A stretch of DNA of 47,261 nucleotides, taken from Trichomonas tenax (lineage: Eukaryota; Parabasalia; Trichomonadida; Trichomonadidae). The DNA lies in assembly GCA_023091735.1 (NCBI GenBank), contig JALKBU010000338.1, positions 1 through 47,261 of the forward strand, read 5' to 3'. Position 1 is the stretch's first letter. Each line of letters begins with the position of its first letter. Below the pieces are notes generated by a model. That model saw only the letters and a list, made by a program, of their open reading frames with translations, ran no database searches and was not told the DNA's origin. The translations under genes and the position numbers were made by a program. Positions 1-8,546 of this stretch are shown piece by piece.

Positions 1-1154
1 AGTGCAGCTGATGTTTCAGTGTGTAAAAATGATTCACTGTGCTTGTTTGGAAGAGAATTGTTTTGTGATTTATGGTGAATATCGGTAAGCACTATAAATT
101 ACTATATAGATGTAGAAAGATACCTCTGGCATCTTGATTTATTGATTACTGCGTACTTTTAACCGTGAATGAAGAAATTCTAAATCTGATTTTAAGAAAT
201 AGATTGTATCCCTGGTTATTTGATTGAGCAAAGTTGATTTTTAGACCATGGAAAACTTGTTTGCTAAGTTCGCTGAAGATTGGTGCACTTTAACTTTGCA
301 AGGTTCCTCCTGATAGCGAGCATCGGAAAATTGAAGGGTAATTTTAATGCAATTTGCATAAAAGTGACATGATTCAAAGAATTACCCCTTTTGACACCCC
401 TTGTTATTATTTTACTGGCCCTAGTTTTAATGCTCACCAAAATAGACTTCATGATTTCATAGGAAGGAGACCTTGAATAACTAATAAAACAACACAACAT
501 GCTATAGCGTCACAAATGTATCTTATACTATGTGCTAAATCAAGATTTTAGCCGATTCATCGCAAATAATTTTTTTTATCTTGATGAGGACATTGATTTC
601 GGTGATTCTTTTCATATTAAATTTTATGCCAATGATAAGTACTAAACATCTCAAAAAGTAAATAAAACAAAATGGACAAAATTGCATGTTTTAGTTATTA
701 TCGACACAACAAGACGGGAGAAGTTAGTAATAAACACTTCGCACTATGTCGACTTCGCCATAGTGTGAAGTGTTAATAATGTGACACTTTACACGTCAGA
801 CCTTGTTAGAGTCAGTGGTGCACACTTGGGTCCCTCATGCATGGATTAAATTTTTTATTTATTGCAAAACAAACTTCATTATTAATTTTAAATCTTATGA
901 CTTTTTAAAATGTCAAGCTCTTAAAAAGAGCACTTGCTCCTCTATAGGGAATTAAAGATTTCATAAATTTCAAAATCAGCGTTAATTTTTTATTTTAAAT
1001 CTTTGATATAATTTATTTTTCCATTAATGATATAATTTATTTTGTTATGCGATTGTTGGTAGGTATCTTGATAAAAATATTTTCGGGAAAGGGTAAAAAA
1101 TTAATTCTCAAAAAATATGAAATCATAAGTGGTAAAAATAATGTTAAAGATGAT
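1..1154. other. AT-rich stretch, no gene seen
   Basis: No convincing coding region on either strand. The longest open frames here are under 85 codons and have the composition of AT-rich spacer, with no family motif. The only structure that stands out is the hairpin at 733-774, which lies in a locally GC-richer patch at about 710-840. Confidence 0.6.
733..774. repeat. Perfect-length hairpin, 16-bp stem
   Basis: Two 16-base arms (733-748 and 759-774) pair around a 10-base loop. Fifteen pairs are Watson-Crick and one (741 with 766) is G-T. There is no adjacent gene end for it to terminate, so it may belong to an old mobile element or to an unannotated transcript. Confidence 0.6.
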
Positions 1155-1560
1155 TTAGTCATTCTTCTTCCGTTCCTCCTCTTTCATCTTTGCTTCGGGA
1201 CTTTGTCCCTCGAGGGATTTAGCCCGTTCTTCTTCCTTCATTCTTTTTTCAATCCATCTCGGATTCTTCTGTCTTCCTGCTGCAAGTGCTGCTAACTGCT
1301 TTTCAGTGCATTTACGTTTAGGCTTGACTTGTTTCTCTTCGGCACTTTGTGCCTCAAGGGCTTTAGCTCGTTCTGTTGGAGTGAATCCTGCATCTGTCTT
1401 TTTGGGCTAAAATACAGCCCAATTCCATGTCATTTTGGCATAGGTGCTCTACCATTAAACACTCTTTATACTCGCGAGGCCTTGCGTTAACACAGGGACT
1501 TCTTCCCGCGCGGACTTGAAGCTTTTGCTTAAGGCACCGATCACGTTTTGAAGGCCGCAA
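1155..1560 (-). pseudogene. Frameshifted lysine-rich protein remnant
   Basis: Reading the reverse strand, a frame from about 1560 ends in a segment containing the residues EYKECLMVEHLCQNDMELG. Near 1405 the coding signal moves to another frame, which continues PKKTDAGFTPTERAK, then KCTEKQLAALAAGRQKNP, and stops at 1155-1157. A one-base frameshift near 1405 would explain this. Neither half has an ATG at its natural start. The second half contains the unit ERAKALEAQSAE followed later by ERAKSLEGQSPE, so it has an internal duplication. I do not recognise the family with certainty. The charged KxCTEKQLAALAAGR type of segment looks like small proteins carried by repeats in trichomonad genomes, which is inference. 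Most likely this is a decayed element gene. Confidence 0.5.
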
Positions 1561-1689
1561 AAACTAAAGTCCAAAAAAATAACTTTTTCTGAAGTTTACA
1601 CTGAGTAAAAGTATGAAGAAAAAATAATTAAGAATTTTTTTGGTTTACAGCGGTCTCAAAATTGACAACAAGTGGCTTTAGTTTTTGCG
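1556..1689. repeat. 14-bp perfect inverted repeat pair
   Basis: The arm at 1556-1569 is exactly complementary to the arm at 1676-1689, with a spacer of 106 bases; a few flanking bases also nearly match. It lies at the upstream edge of the broken reading frame at 1155-1560. It could be the end structure of a small non-autonomous element or of the element that carried the remnant. No target duplication was recognised. Confidence 0.45.
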
Positions 1690-1951
1690 GGCACTATAAA
1701 ATTCATGATTCCTTATCCTTGATATTTGGGATGATATCTTTTAGACATAGATAAGAAGTGAGATGTTTAATATGCTAGTGCCGTTAGAATCAATAAAAAT
1801 GGTTTTCGAATTTGATTTAATATTGAGTTCAGTCTCTGTTATTAGAGAATATAATGCTGACTATATGTAGATTGAATATACACAGTTACAAGGTTATCTT
1901 TTATACTAATCAAACATCGCAAAATTTAAAACAAAAATGTATCAAACAAAC

Positions 1952-2863
1952 TTATCTGGAACTTATGTGGCCATCAGGATATATCATATCACTATAGCAC
2001 TCAAGTGGTTTCAATTGATAAAAATCACGTCCATCACTTGGGCCTGGATAATCAGGTTTAGCATAATACTCATCATCAGGAATGAAAGTTGAGTTTGGCT
2101 TCGAAGAATAAAATGTTGGATTTTTGCCTGGATTCAAAGGAAGTACACGATTAATTGGTTTCATTGTTTGCGCAAGAGAAGTCTTAGCTGGCTGTGCGTG
2201 CCTGATGGAAAATCCGAGTGGAGGAGTTTCAACCTTCTGTCTATCGAAAGGAGATTCGGTAGGCACATTAATCTGCCTTGGAGGTGTGATATTTAGCGTT
2301 GCTTTCATTGGTACGAATTTCTCGACCGGAATCGATCGTGCCACCGTTCTAACTTGGGGCTCATACTCCGTTAAAACAACCTGAGGAGCGAAAGATACTC
2401 TAACAGCCGGCTGACTTGCAGCGTACTGTTGTATGTTCGTTGGTGGCAATGTTGGAGGTGGCTGCTGCTGGATCGGCTGTCTAACTTGCATCATTTGAGT
2501 TGCTTGTGCGACGTTTTGTGAATAGCGTTCCTGTCGTTCTTGGCGCGGCTGATTCCTCTGCTTCTTCTCCTCGATCTGTTGACGCAGAGACTCAGCGAGT
2601 TGTTCCTGCATTTGTCGTTTTCTTTCGAGATTTACATTATAATCGCCATACATTGATGCCAATGAACTCATATACGGCTTGTTTGACGATCTGCCATTGT
2701 TTGAGTAAGATTCGTATTGATTATTGTAGTTTTGATTGTTATCGACGGCTTCATAATTATATCTCCTGCTCGTTGACTCCTGCTCTGACTCCCACGAAGA
2801 GAAACCATAGACAGAAGATCTGACCGGGCTCTTGTGCTCAGGCGGCGTTCTTAATCCAAGCAT
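1952..2863 (-). CDS. Q/P-rich protein with a coiled-coil segment
   Basis: A 303-residue protein with an ATG start and no recognisable enzyme domain. Residues 1-75 are polar and N/Y/S-rich. Residues about 78-120 form a highly charged helix (ERKRQMQEQLAESLRQQIEE), after which comes a Q/P-rich disordered tract. The C-terminal third is proline-rich with short hydrophobic patches. The helix resembles segments in centrosome/cilium proteins such as CSPP1 and CCDC66, but one short coiled coil is weak evidence. A cytoskeletal or basal-body scaffold role is therefore only a suggestion. The upstream region (higher coordinates) contains TGACAAGTAAA at 3006-3016 and then the foldback element beginning at 3026, so this gene's distal promoter may have been altered by the insertion. 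Confidence 0.7.
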   Translation of the reverse strand: MLGLRTPPEHKSPVRSSVYGFSSWESEQESTSRRYNYEAVDNNQNYNNQYESYSNNGRSSNKPYMSSLASMYGDYNVNLERKRQMQEQLAESLRQQIEEKKQRNQPRQERQERYSQNVAQATQMMQVRQPIQQQPPPTLPPTNIQQYAASQPAVRVSFAPQVVLTEYEPQVRTVARSIPVEKFVPMKATLNITPPRQINVPTESPFDRQKVETPPLGFSIRHAQPAKTSLAQTMKPINRVLPLNPGKNPTFYSSKPNSTFIPDDEYYAKPDYPGPSDGRDFYQLKPLECYSDMIYPDGHISSR

Positions 2864-3025
2864 TCAAAAAATCTAAAAAAACGTGAAAAATTTTAAAATT
2901 TTAAAATTTTTCTTTAATTGCTTTTGTTCATTCAGTGATTAATCTCCTCAAAAATCGCTTAATACTCACTAACCTTATTAATCTAAAAATCTCAATAAAT
3001 ATTATTGACAAGTAAATTAAAATAT

Positions 3026-3640
3026 TGTCACGTATCGAAAGTTGTATCAAAAAGTGACATTACCTGACATGTAAAATTGTCAGAATATCCAGTTTTATGT
3101 ATCAAAATATTAATATTTTTGACACGTAAAGTCCTATAATCATTCAAATTATGTATTAGTTTTTATTTCAAAATCGCGTCTGACGGGAAGAACTGAGGAC
3201 TACATTGGCACAGGTACCGCGCATGTTAGTAGCTAAACACACAGATCTTCCTTTCATACGCCATCATTAAGAAATCAAAGATTTCTACTTCAGAATGCCT
3301 CTGAAGAGCAAAATTAAATGCTTGATTGGGACAGGTAACCAAGGTGCTAGCAATCCAGCCCACAATTCTTCCTTTCAGAAGCATTCTGTAAAGTAAATAG
3401 CTGATTATTTCGAAAACCGAGTCTGAAAGGAAGAACTGTGGACTGGATTGCTAGCATTTTGTCTACCAGTACCAATGAAGCACTTAATTTTTCTTTTCAA
3501 AGTAAATTTAAACAAATATAGGATATCATTCTTCCAATAATCATTTATAATCACATGCCACGTAAATATTTATTTGTCAAATATACAGGTTTACATGTTA
3601 AATAATTACACTTTTTCGTGACAACTTTCGGTACGCAACA
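3026..3640. mobile_element. Non-autonomous foldback element, copy 1
   Basis: A 615-bp element with no ORF. It begins TGTCACGTATCGAAAGTTGT and ends with the near-complement ACAACTTTCGGTACGCAACA, giving long imperfect terminal inverted repeats that continue inward past AAAAGTGA. The flanks carry an identical 16-base repeat, AAGTAAATTAAAATAT, at 3010-3025 and 3641-3656, consistent with a target-site duplication. Inside, arms at about 3310-3380 and 3422-3493 pair as a second large hairpin, and a smaller pair lies at about 3175-3200 and 3238-3265. A closely related copy lies at 19337-19930. The absence of coding capacity and the foldback structure suggest a MITE-like element moved in trans by a transposase not in this window. 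Confidence 0.85.
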
Positions 3641-3713
3641 AAGTAAATTAAAATATGATACATAAATTATATATATAAAAACTGGCAAGCTGCCGGCCTT
3701 CTGCCTCTGGCTT

Positions 3714-4110
3714 TTGCCTAAGAAATTTCAGGGGCTAGCTAACATTCTTGATACTTTCGTTGATGTTGAATCGGTTGATTTAGAATTCATCCCTTCAATC
3801 GAAGGGTCAAGAAGAAACACCGGTTATTTCCCGTTTATCAATAAATCAAATATCGATTTATCGGAATTTGGAATTTATTCAAATGAATCAGAAATTAAAA
3901 ATGAATCATGTTTAATTACTGCATGCCGTTCATCCAAACTATTTGATGATGAACAAATGAAAATGATTGAATCGGTTATTAAAACCAGAAATGTTATAAA
4001 ATCAGATTTAAAACATTTAGCCAAATTATTTAATATTCACATTCATGTATCAATAATAACCGATTATAAAACCAATCAAACTTCACACGATGAATATAAT
4101 AAAAATGCAA
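3714..4110 (+). pseudogene. Maverick-type PolB-associated fragment (remnant)
   Basis: An open stretch without its own ATG reads LPKKFQGLANILDTF, then a segment with GYFPFIN and DLSEFGIY, then a region with NESCLITACRSSKL and a pattern of alternating charged and hydrophobic residues ending in FNIHIHVSII. From memory of the family, this order (GYFPYIN, DLS.YGIF, a Cys-led helical segment, a short beta segment) resembles the region ahead of the DNA polymerase B domain in trichomonad Maverick elements; this is not verified. No polymerase motif follows. At about 4110 the sequence switches into an unrelated gene fragment in the opposite orientation. It is a truncated relic. Confidence 0.45.
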
Positions 4111-4441
4111 AACAGAAATTGAAATTATTATATTTCATCTTTTTATTTTCAAGTTCATTTTTCAATTCTTGCTCCCTCATCTTTAATTCATGTTCATTAT
4201 CCTGGTTCTTTATTTTGTTTTCATTTTCTTTCATCTTTAATTCTTTCTTCCTTTCTCGTTCCTGTTCTAAAGAACGGGCAACATCGTTTATTAAATGTTC
4301 TTTATTATCGTTATTGTCTCTTAATTGATTTAATTGTTGCTGTTGAGGCGAGATGAAAGGAATATATGGCTGAGCTAATGAATTTAGCATTGTTCGTCTT
4401 AAATCCGTCATTGATGGATTAATCGCTGTAATTCGTACCAT
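4090..4441 (-). pseudogene. Coiled-coil gene, 5' fragment only
   Basis: On the reverse strand an ATG at 4441 opens a frame of about 115 residues: a short N-terminal segment (MVRITAINPSMTDLRRTMLN), a Q-rich stretch, then a dense K/E/N coiled coil. Coding character is lost at about 4095-4120, exactly where the opposing PolB-associated fragment ends. It looks like the front part of a gene joined tail-to-tail to another fragment by rearrangement. I do not recognise the family. A short functional protein is possible but less likely. Confidence 0.4.
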
Positions 4442-5047
4442 CGCGAAGTGTGGTTACATAAGTGTTGTAAGCATACTTATATGTTTTTCTGGTATTTTCC
4501 GATAAAGCCTCAGCCTGCATTTGTTGTGTTTCAAGATAGAGAGAGAGAGTCAGCATCAAGAACACTCATTTGGGAATTTTTTTTAACTTTTGAATCACAA
4601 CATTTAAAAGTAACATTTTTCAAAAAAAAAAAAAAAAAAAAAAAAAAAACGGAAATGAAAAATATATTTTTTTGCGTATTCAAATTTGAAGGTTAAAGAA
4701 TGATATTATATTTTTGATACATAAACTTTGTTTTCTGCAATATTTGAGAAATGCAATGCATCATCGTATGAAATAGCTTTAAAAACTATTTAATACGTTT
4801 GGAAGAATTTCTAATGCGAGATCTAGGTTAATTCAATACTTAAGAGACTGAAAATCTGTGCAGATCTCAACTTTATCATTTACACATTATTTGCTATTTT
4901 CAATTAATGTATTGTTGGATATTTGATATAAAGATGACATATATTAAAAATAAATAACTTCTACCTCATTCCATGTTACTCATTTCTTAAACATTAAATA
5001 TATAGAACTTACAAATTTCATCCATTTAATATCAAACAAATATTGTA
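4442..5047. other. Intergenic, low-complexity, no gene seen
   Basis: Contains a short GA-repeat near 4531-4546 and the 28-A tract at 4622-4649. No reading frame with protein-like composition was found on either strand. Confidence 0.6.
4622..4649. repeat. A28 homopolymer tract
   Basis: Twenty-eight consecutive A residues. The length may be inaccurate in an assembly. Confidence 0.9.
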
Positions 5048-5836
5048 TTATAGATTGATTTCATCACCTGATTTGAAACCTTTTCCAATCTTCGGTGATT
5101 GTTGGAGCGCAATAGCATGAAGCAATTTAGATGATCTACTGTATTTATGCGTTTCAAGATATGCCTTAATAAGCCCAGAATCATCGCGCGAAACATGCTT
5201 CAAATCTTCATCTTCATCTCTGCGTTTGCTATCAGGTATTTCCTTTGCGTAGGGCAAAGTTGTTTGCTTCAAGAGTTGGCGGTCTTGTCCTGCTTCCATG
5301 AACGACTGCGTCGTGTGATAATCACAGTTCGTTCCATCTCTTGAATCAATATATTGCGAACATTTCTTATTTTTAGGGTCGCATCTTCCGCATTTGACGA
5401 CTTTATCGCAATGTCCAACTCTTTTGATCTCTTTCGGGTCCGAAATCGTAATAATGCCATCCGAGATCGATGCACAACAGATCAATAAAACGTCATTTAA
5501 TCTAAACGGAAGCTTGTGCTTGCACGTAAGGGTGAATGTGGAGTGGTGTAGATCAGAAACTAAGAAGTTTTTGTCATTGTTTTCGCATATAACGCAAATT
5601 GTAAACCACTTTCGTGAGTTATAACGCAATGTTACATCTTTCAACTTCACGTAATCAACGAACTTCATTAATTTATTGATCGATGAGAGTTTAACGAAAC
5701 AAGTATCTAATTGAAACGCAAATAATTTCTTATCTGAGTCATTGCCAGGAACGATGACACTCAGCGGATCTCTAATTATCGCTTTTTGTTCATTGTCCTT
5801 TTGCATATCTTGTTGAATTAAACTTGCAAAACTCAT
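5048..5836 (-). CDS. MCM10: Mcm10-like replication factor
   Basis: A 262-residue protein, predicted to help load or activate the replicative helicase and polymerase alpha at origins in the nucleus. The diagnostic part is the zinc-binding segment at residues 141-175, in which C149, C152, C159, C171 and H174 precede or sit in the pattern C...C.....D.RDGTNCDYH. This matches the Mcm10 zinc finger that follows its OB fold (C...C..RDC..C.YH). Residues about 35-135 are beta-rich and compatible with that OB fold (VDYVKLKDVTLRYN, KWFTICVICE). The C-terminal 80 residues are charged. The protein is much shorter than animal Mcm10 and close to the conserved core only. It is a single gene between AT-rich spacers; a TGACACGTAAT motif in gene orientation lies 35 bp upstream (5871-5881). 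Confidence 0.65.
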   Translation of the reverse strand: MSFASLIQQDMQKDNEQKAIIRDPLSVIVPGNDSDKKLFAFQLDTCFVKLSSINKLMKFVDYVKLKDVTLRYNSRKWFTICVICENNDKNFLVSDLHHSTFTLTCKHKLPFRLNDVLLICCASISDGIITISDPKEIKRVGHCDKVVKCGRCDPKNKKCSQYIDSRDGTNCDYHTTQSFMEAGQDRQLLKQTTLPYAKEIPDSKRRDEDEDLKHVSRDDSGLIKAYLETHKYSRSSKLLHAIALQQSPKIGKGFKSGDEINL

Positions 5837-5870
5837 ATGTCACTTTTATTCCTTACACAACAAATTTTAA

Positions 5871-5881
5871 ATTACGTGTCA
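5871..5881 (-). promoter_or_regulatory. TGACACGTAAT motif
   Basis: Near-palindromic motif 35 bp before the Mcm10-like ATG, in gene orientation. It is one of several TGACAYGTAAA-type sites close to starts in this window. Function is inferred from position only. Confidence 0.35.
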
Positions 5882-6034
5882 TTTTTTTGATCTATTGTGA
5901 TTTTTCAACCATAATATTATAGAAATAAAGACCTGTAGGACAAATCTATAAAAGCGTAATATTTAAATTTGTTTTCCTATGAATCAATACATTAAAACTT
6001 GAATTGATAAATAAAACTCTAAAAACTCTATTTT

Positions 6035-8509
6035 TTATAATAAATCTGCAAACATGGTTGTAATATTTGAAACTAATTGCTGACATTTATCATAGTATTC
6101 AGCAGCATTCTCAAGCTTTGTTAGCAAGTCAGGATTATTCAATATCATTTCAGCCATGAAATCATGGAAGTTCTGACCAACGAATTCCATTAGAGATAGC
6201 ATCTGATACATCAAGTCACTCGTTACAGAATCCTGTTGGCAAAGATAAAGGAATAACTCACCCGTCATATCGATATGATCTTGTTCTATGTTCTGAACTC
6301 CAATTGCCTTGAAGGTTGTTAAGAGTATCTGTGAGATGCTTTTTGCCAATCTTTGTCCATCACTGTCATCTGAATCGCTGCCATACTTCAAACCGAGTTC
6401 CTGACAGTAAGTTCTAATATATCCAAGAACGTTCTTAGCAAATGGAACATACATCTCGTTATATCGAATTGCTAAGCTGTCAAGCGCCAAAACTGCGGCA
6501 CATTTGTTTTCTGTTGGCATGTTTTCATAAGATAATGACGTGGAAAGTGCTTCAAGCCAATAAGGAACATTTTCAAGCTGGAAATTCTCGAGAATAATGA
6601 TTGAGAAACCTGTGGCAGCAGAATAGAAAGAAGAATGCTCTGATGACTGAACTAAAAACAGTTCTGATTCAGCCTTGAAGATAGAATTAAATATTTCGAG
6701 AACATTTGGAAGATGGTTTGCAAAAACTTCATGTGATGTTGTTGCAAGTGCTGCGAGTGGGAGAATAACTTCAGGAATGTAATCACTGCCTGCTTGACAA
6801 ACACCGATGAACAAATTGCACAAATGATCGCAAACCGGGGCAATAGAGGCCTTAAATCTGAAGCAATAAGCTTGCATGAGTTCACCTAAATCATGAACAA
6901 GCCAGCTCATCTCTGGCTGGTTCAGAGAACTCTCCATGTAAGCGCAAACTGTTGGGAAGAATGATAAAACAGCATCAGAATTTCCAGATGAAACAATGCT
7001 ATCGATTGCAACAAATGGCTCCTTTGCAAAATGCTGATGCATAGATACAGCTTTCTCAGTAAGCAACTGAAGGATATCACCAGTATTTTGGAATCCTGGA
7101 ACTCTCGTGAACATGGCCAATATCAAAGAAACTTCAGAGGCAATATATCCATCATCATCAAGCAAATTAGCGATATCACTTGCATGCCTTGAAAGTTCTG
7201 CGATGATTTCATCTGCTTGATTCTCATCTGAAATGATTTCCAGGCCTTTCCTGATACACCTTAATGCTCTAAACCTAATACAAGGAGATTCGTCTTGAAC
7301 AAGGGCTAAAAGTACCTCAATGAAATTCTTGACATAGTTTTTGTCGGTTGTATTAACAACAACTGCTTCAAGAAGCTTAAGCCAGCAGTCTCTTTCAGCA
7401 AAGTTCATTCCCTCTGAGCTCAGCATTTGAAGGAAGTTCTCACCGAATGCGCTTGCAATATCATCAGCCGTTAGCTTGCATACAGTTCTGAGAGCTTCGT
7501 GAGCTGCAATGTGTGGCTCCCAAGCTTCATTTGCTTCGCAAGATGGATCTTCTAAGCTGCTGCAAACATCCATAAGCATTGCTAATACATCTTGTATCAT
7601 TGTAGATATTGCATTTAATTCTTCAGACTCATCTTCGATTTCAACCTTAGCGATCCTCTTGATTAATGCGCACGAAGCAAAAAGAAGGTTTCTATCAGTC
7701 GATTCAAGTGATGCGAGAGCGTGTTGAAGAAGAACTTGTTCATGTATTGCTAAAATATATGGAGCATATTTTCCAATTTTGTTCCAGCATTGGAAAAGAA
7801 TTGCTTGAAGCTCTTTGATGCCTGAGAGGTTAAGAAGCGCAGAAGCAATACCTTCAATGATTTGTTGGTTTTCTTCACGAACATCTTCTGATGAAGGATC
7901 GAAAAAGTCCGAAAGATTTTCTACCATTGCATTAACGATTTTAATTGCATTTGCATACATTGGGATGTTATTAGGAATATTGAGGAATGTAAAAACAAGT
8001 CTAAAAAGTGCTTGCGTTTCTTCTTCTTCTGGATAATATGAAATTAAAATATCACATAATGCATTAACATATGTTGTTGCAAGATTAAAATCAGCGGCCT
8101 GCATAAGTGTCTCCAATAACATATGAAATGGTGCAAGCTCGTATAAATTGATATAATATGATGTAACACGTGCATAAAGATGAATTGCATTATTTTTCAA
8201 TTCACTGTCAGGTCCTACAAGTATTGCATGTGCTAATTGAAGAATTTGCTGCGTAATTTCTTGTGGAACAATATTTTCAGCTTCCGTGTTCTCACTCTGC
8301 TGCCCTATATCCTCTGGGAAGATCTGATAAAGAAGGAGGAGCGAATTTCGTTTTATATGCTGTGAAATACCTTCATCGCTAATTAATGCCATTAAATTCG
8401 ACATATAACCTGATTTGTCACTCTGAGCAAACTCTTGGAGCGTTTTTGACACTTCTTCTATGCGATCGGGCTGCGTCATCGCTCCTATCGCATCAAGAAG
8501 AACTTCCAT
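6035..8509 (-). CDS. Importin-beta-like HEAT-repeat karyopherin
   Basis: An 824-residue all-helical protein starting MEVLLDAIGAMTQPDR. I placed the start at 8509 because the longer frame runs through the opposing RING gene and begins without a plausible promoter. HEAT-type repeats run throughout: for example, residues around 410-450 read RFRALRCIRKGLEI, and a later repeat includes VILPLAALATTSHEVFANHLP, a pattern typical of the importin-5/importin-beta inner helices. Acidic segments, as seen in karyopherins, occur near residue 40 and in a DSDDSDG loop about 100 residues from the end. Expected role: Ran-dependent import of cargo through nuclear pores. Exact subtype (importin-beta1, -4 or -5) cannot be told, and another HEAT scaffold is possible. 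Confidence 0.6.
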   Translation of the reverse strand: MEVLLDAIGAMTQPDRIEEVSKTLQEFAQSDKSGYMSNLMALISDEGISQHIKRNSLLLLYQIFPEDIGQQSENTEAENIVPQEITQQILQLAHAILVGPDSELKNNAIHLYARVTSYYINLYELAPFHMLLETLMQAADFNLATTYVNALCDILISYYPEEEETQALFRLVFTFLNIPNNIPMYANAIKIVNAMVENLSDFFDPSSEDVREENQQIIEGIASALLNLSGIKELQAILFQCWNKIGKYAPYILAIHEQVLLQHALASLESTDRNLLFASCALIKRIAKVEIEDESEELNAISTMIQDVLAMLMDVCSSLEDPSCEANEAWEPHIAAHEALRTVCKLTADDIASAFGENFLQMLSSEGMNFAERDCWLKLLEAVVVNTTDKNYVKNFIEVLLALVQDESPCIRFRALRCIRKGLEIISDENQADEIIAELSRHASDIANLLDDDGYIASEVSLILAMFTRVPGFQNTGDILQLLTEKAVSMHQHFAKEPFVAIDSIVSSGNSDAVLSFFPTVCAYMESSLNQPEMSWLVHDLGELMQAYCFRFKASIAPVCDHLCNLFIGVCQAGSDYIPEVILPLAALATTSHEVFANHLPNVLEIFNSIFKAESELFLVQSSEHSSFYSAATGFSIIILENFQLENVPYWLEALSTSLSYENMPTENKCAAVLALDSLAIRYNEMYVPFAKNVLGYIRTYCQELGLKYGSDSDDSDGQRLAKSISQILLTTFKAIGVQNIEQDHIDMTGELFLYLCQQDSVTSDLMYQMLSLMEFVGQNFHDFMAEMILNNPDLLTKLENAAEYYDKCQQLVSNITTMFADLL

Positions 8510-8546
8510 TATTTTTTTGGATGTCTTGTCACTTTTTATTAAAACA
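8510..8546. promoter_or_regulatory. 37-bp divergent promoter with Inr
   Basis: The whole spacer between two opposed ATGs. It holds TCACTTTTTATTA at 8529-8541, matching the trichomonad Inr consensus TCAYTWYTCATTA at all but one position. The predicted start site (the A at 8531) would give the RING gene a 16-base leader. The importin-like gene must use a promoter in the same few bases or inside the RING gene. Confidence 0.7.

Noticed and set aside
264..500. 78-codon reverse-strand frame near the window start
   Set aside because: Spacer-like composition and no motif, promoter or neighbour support.
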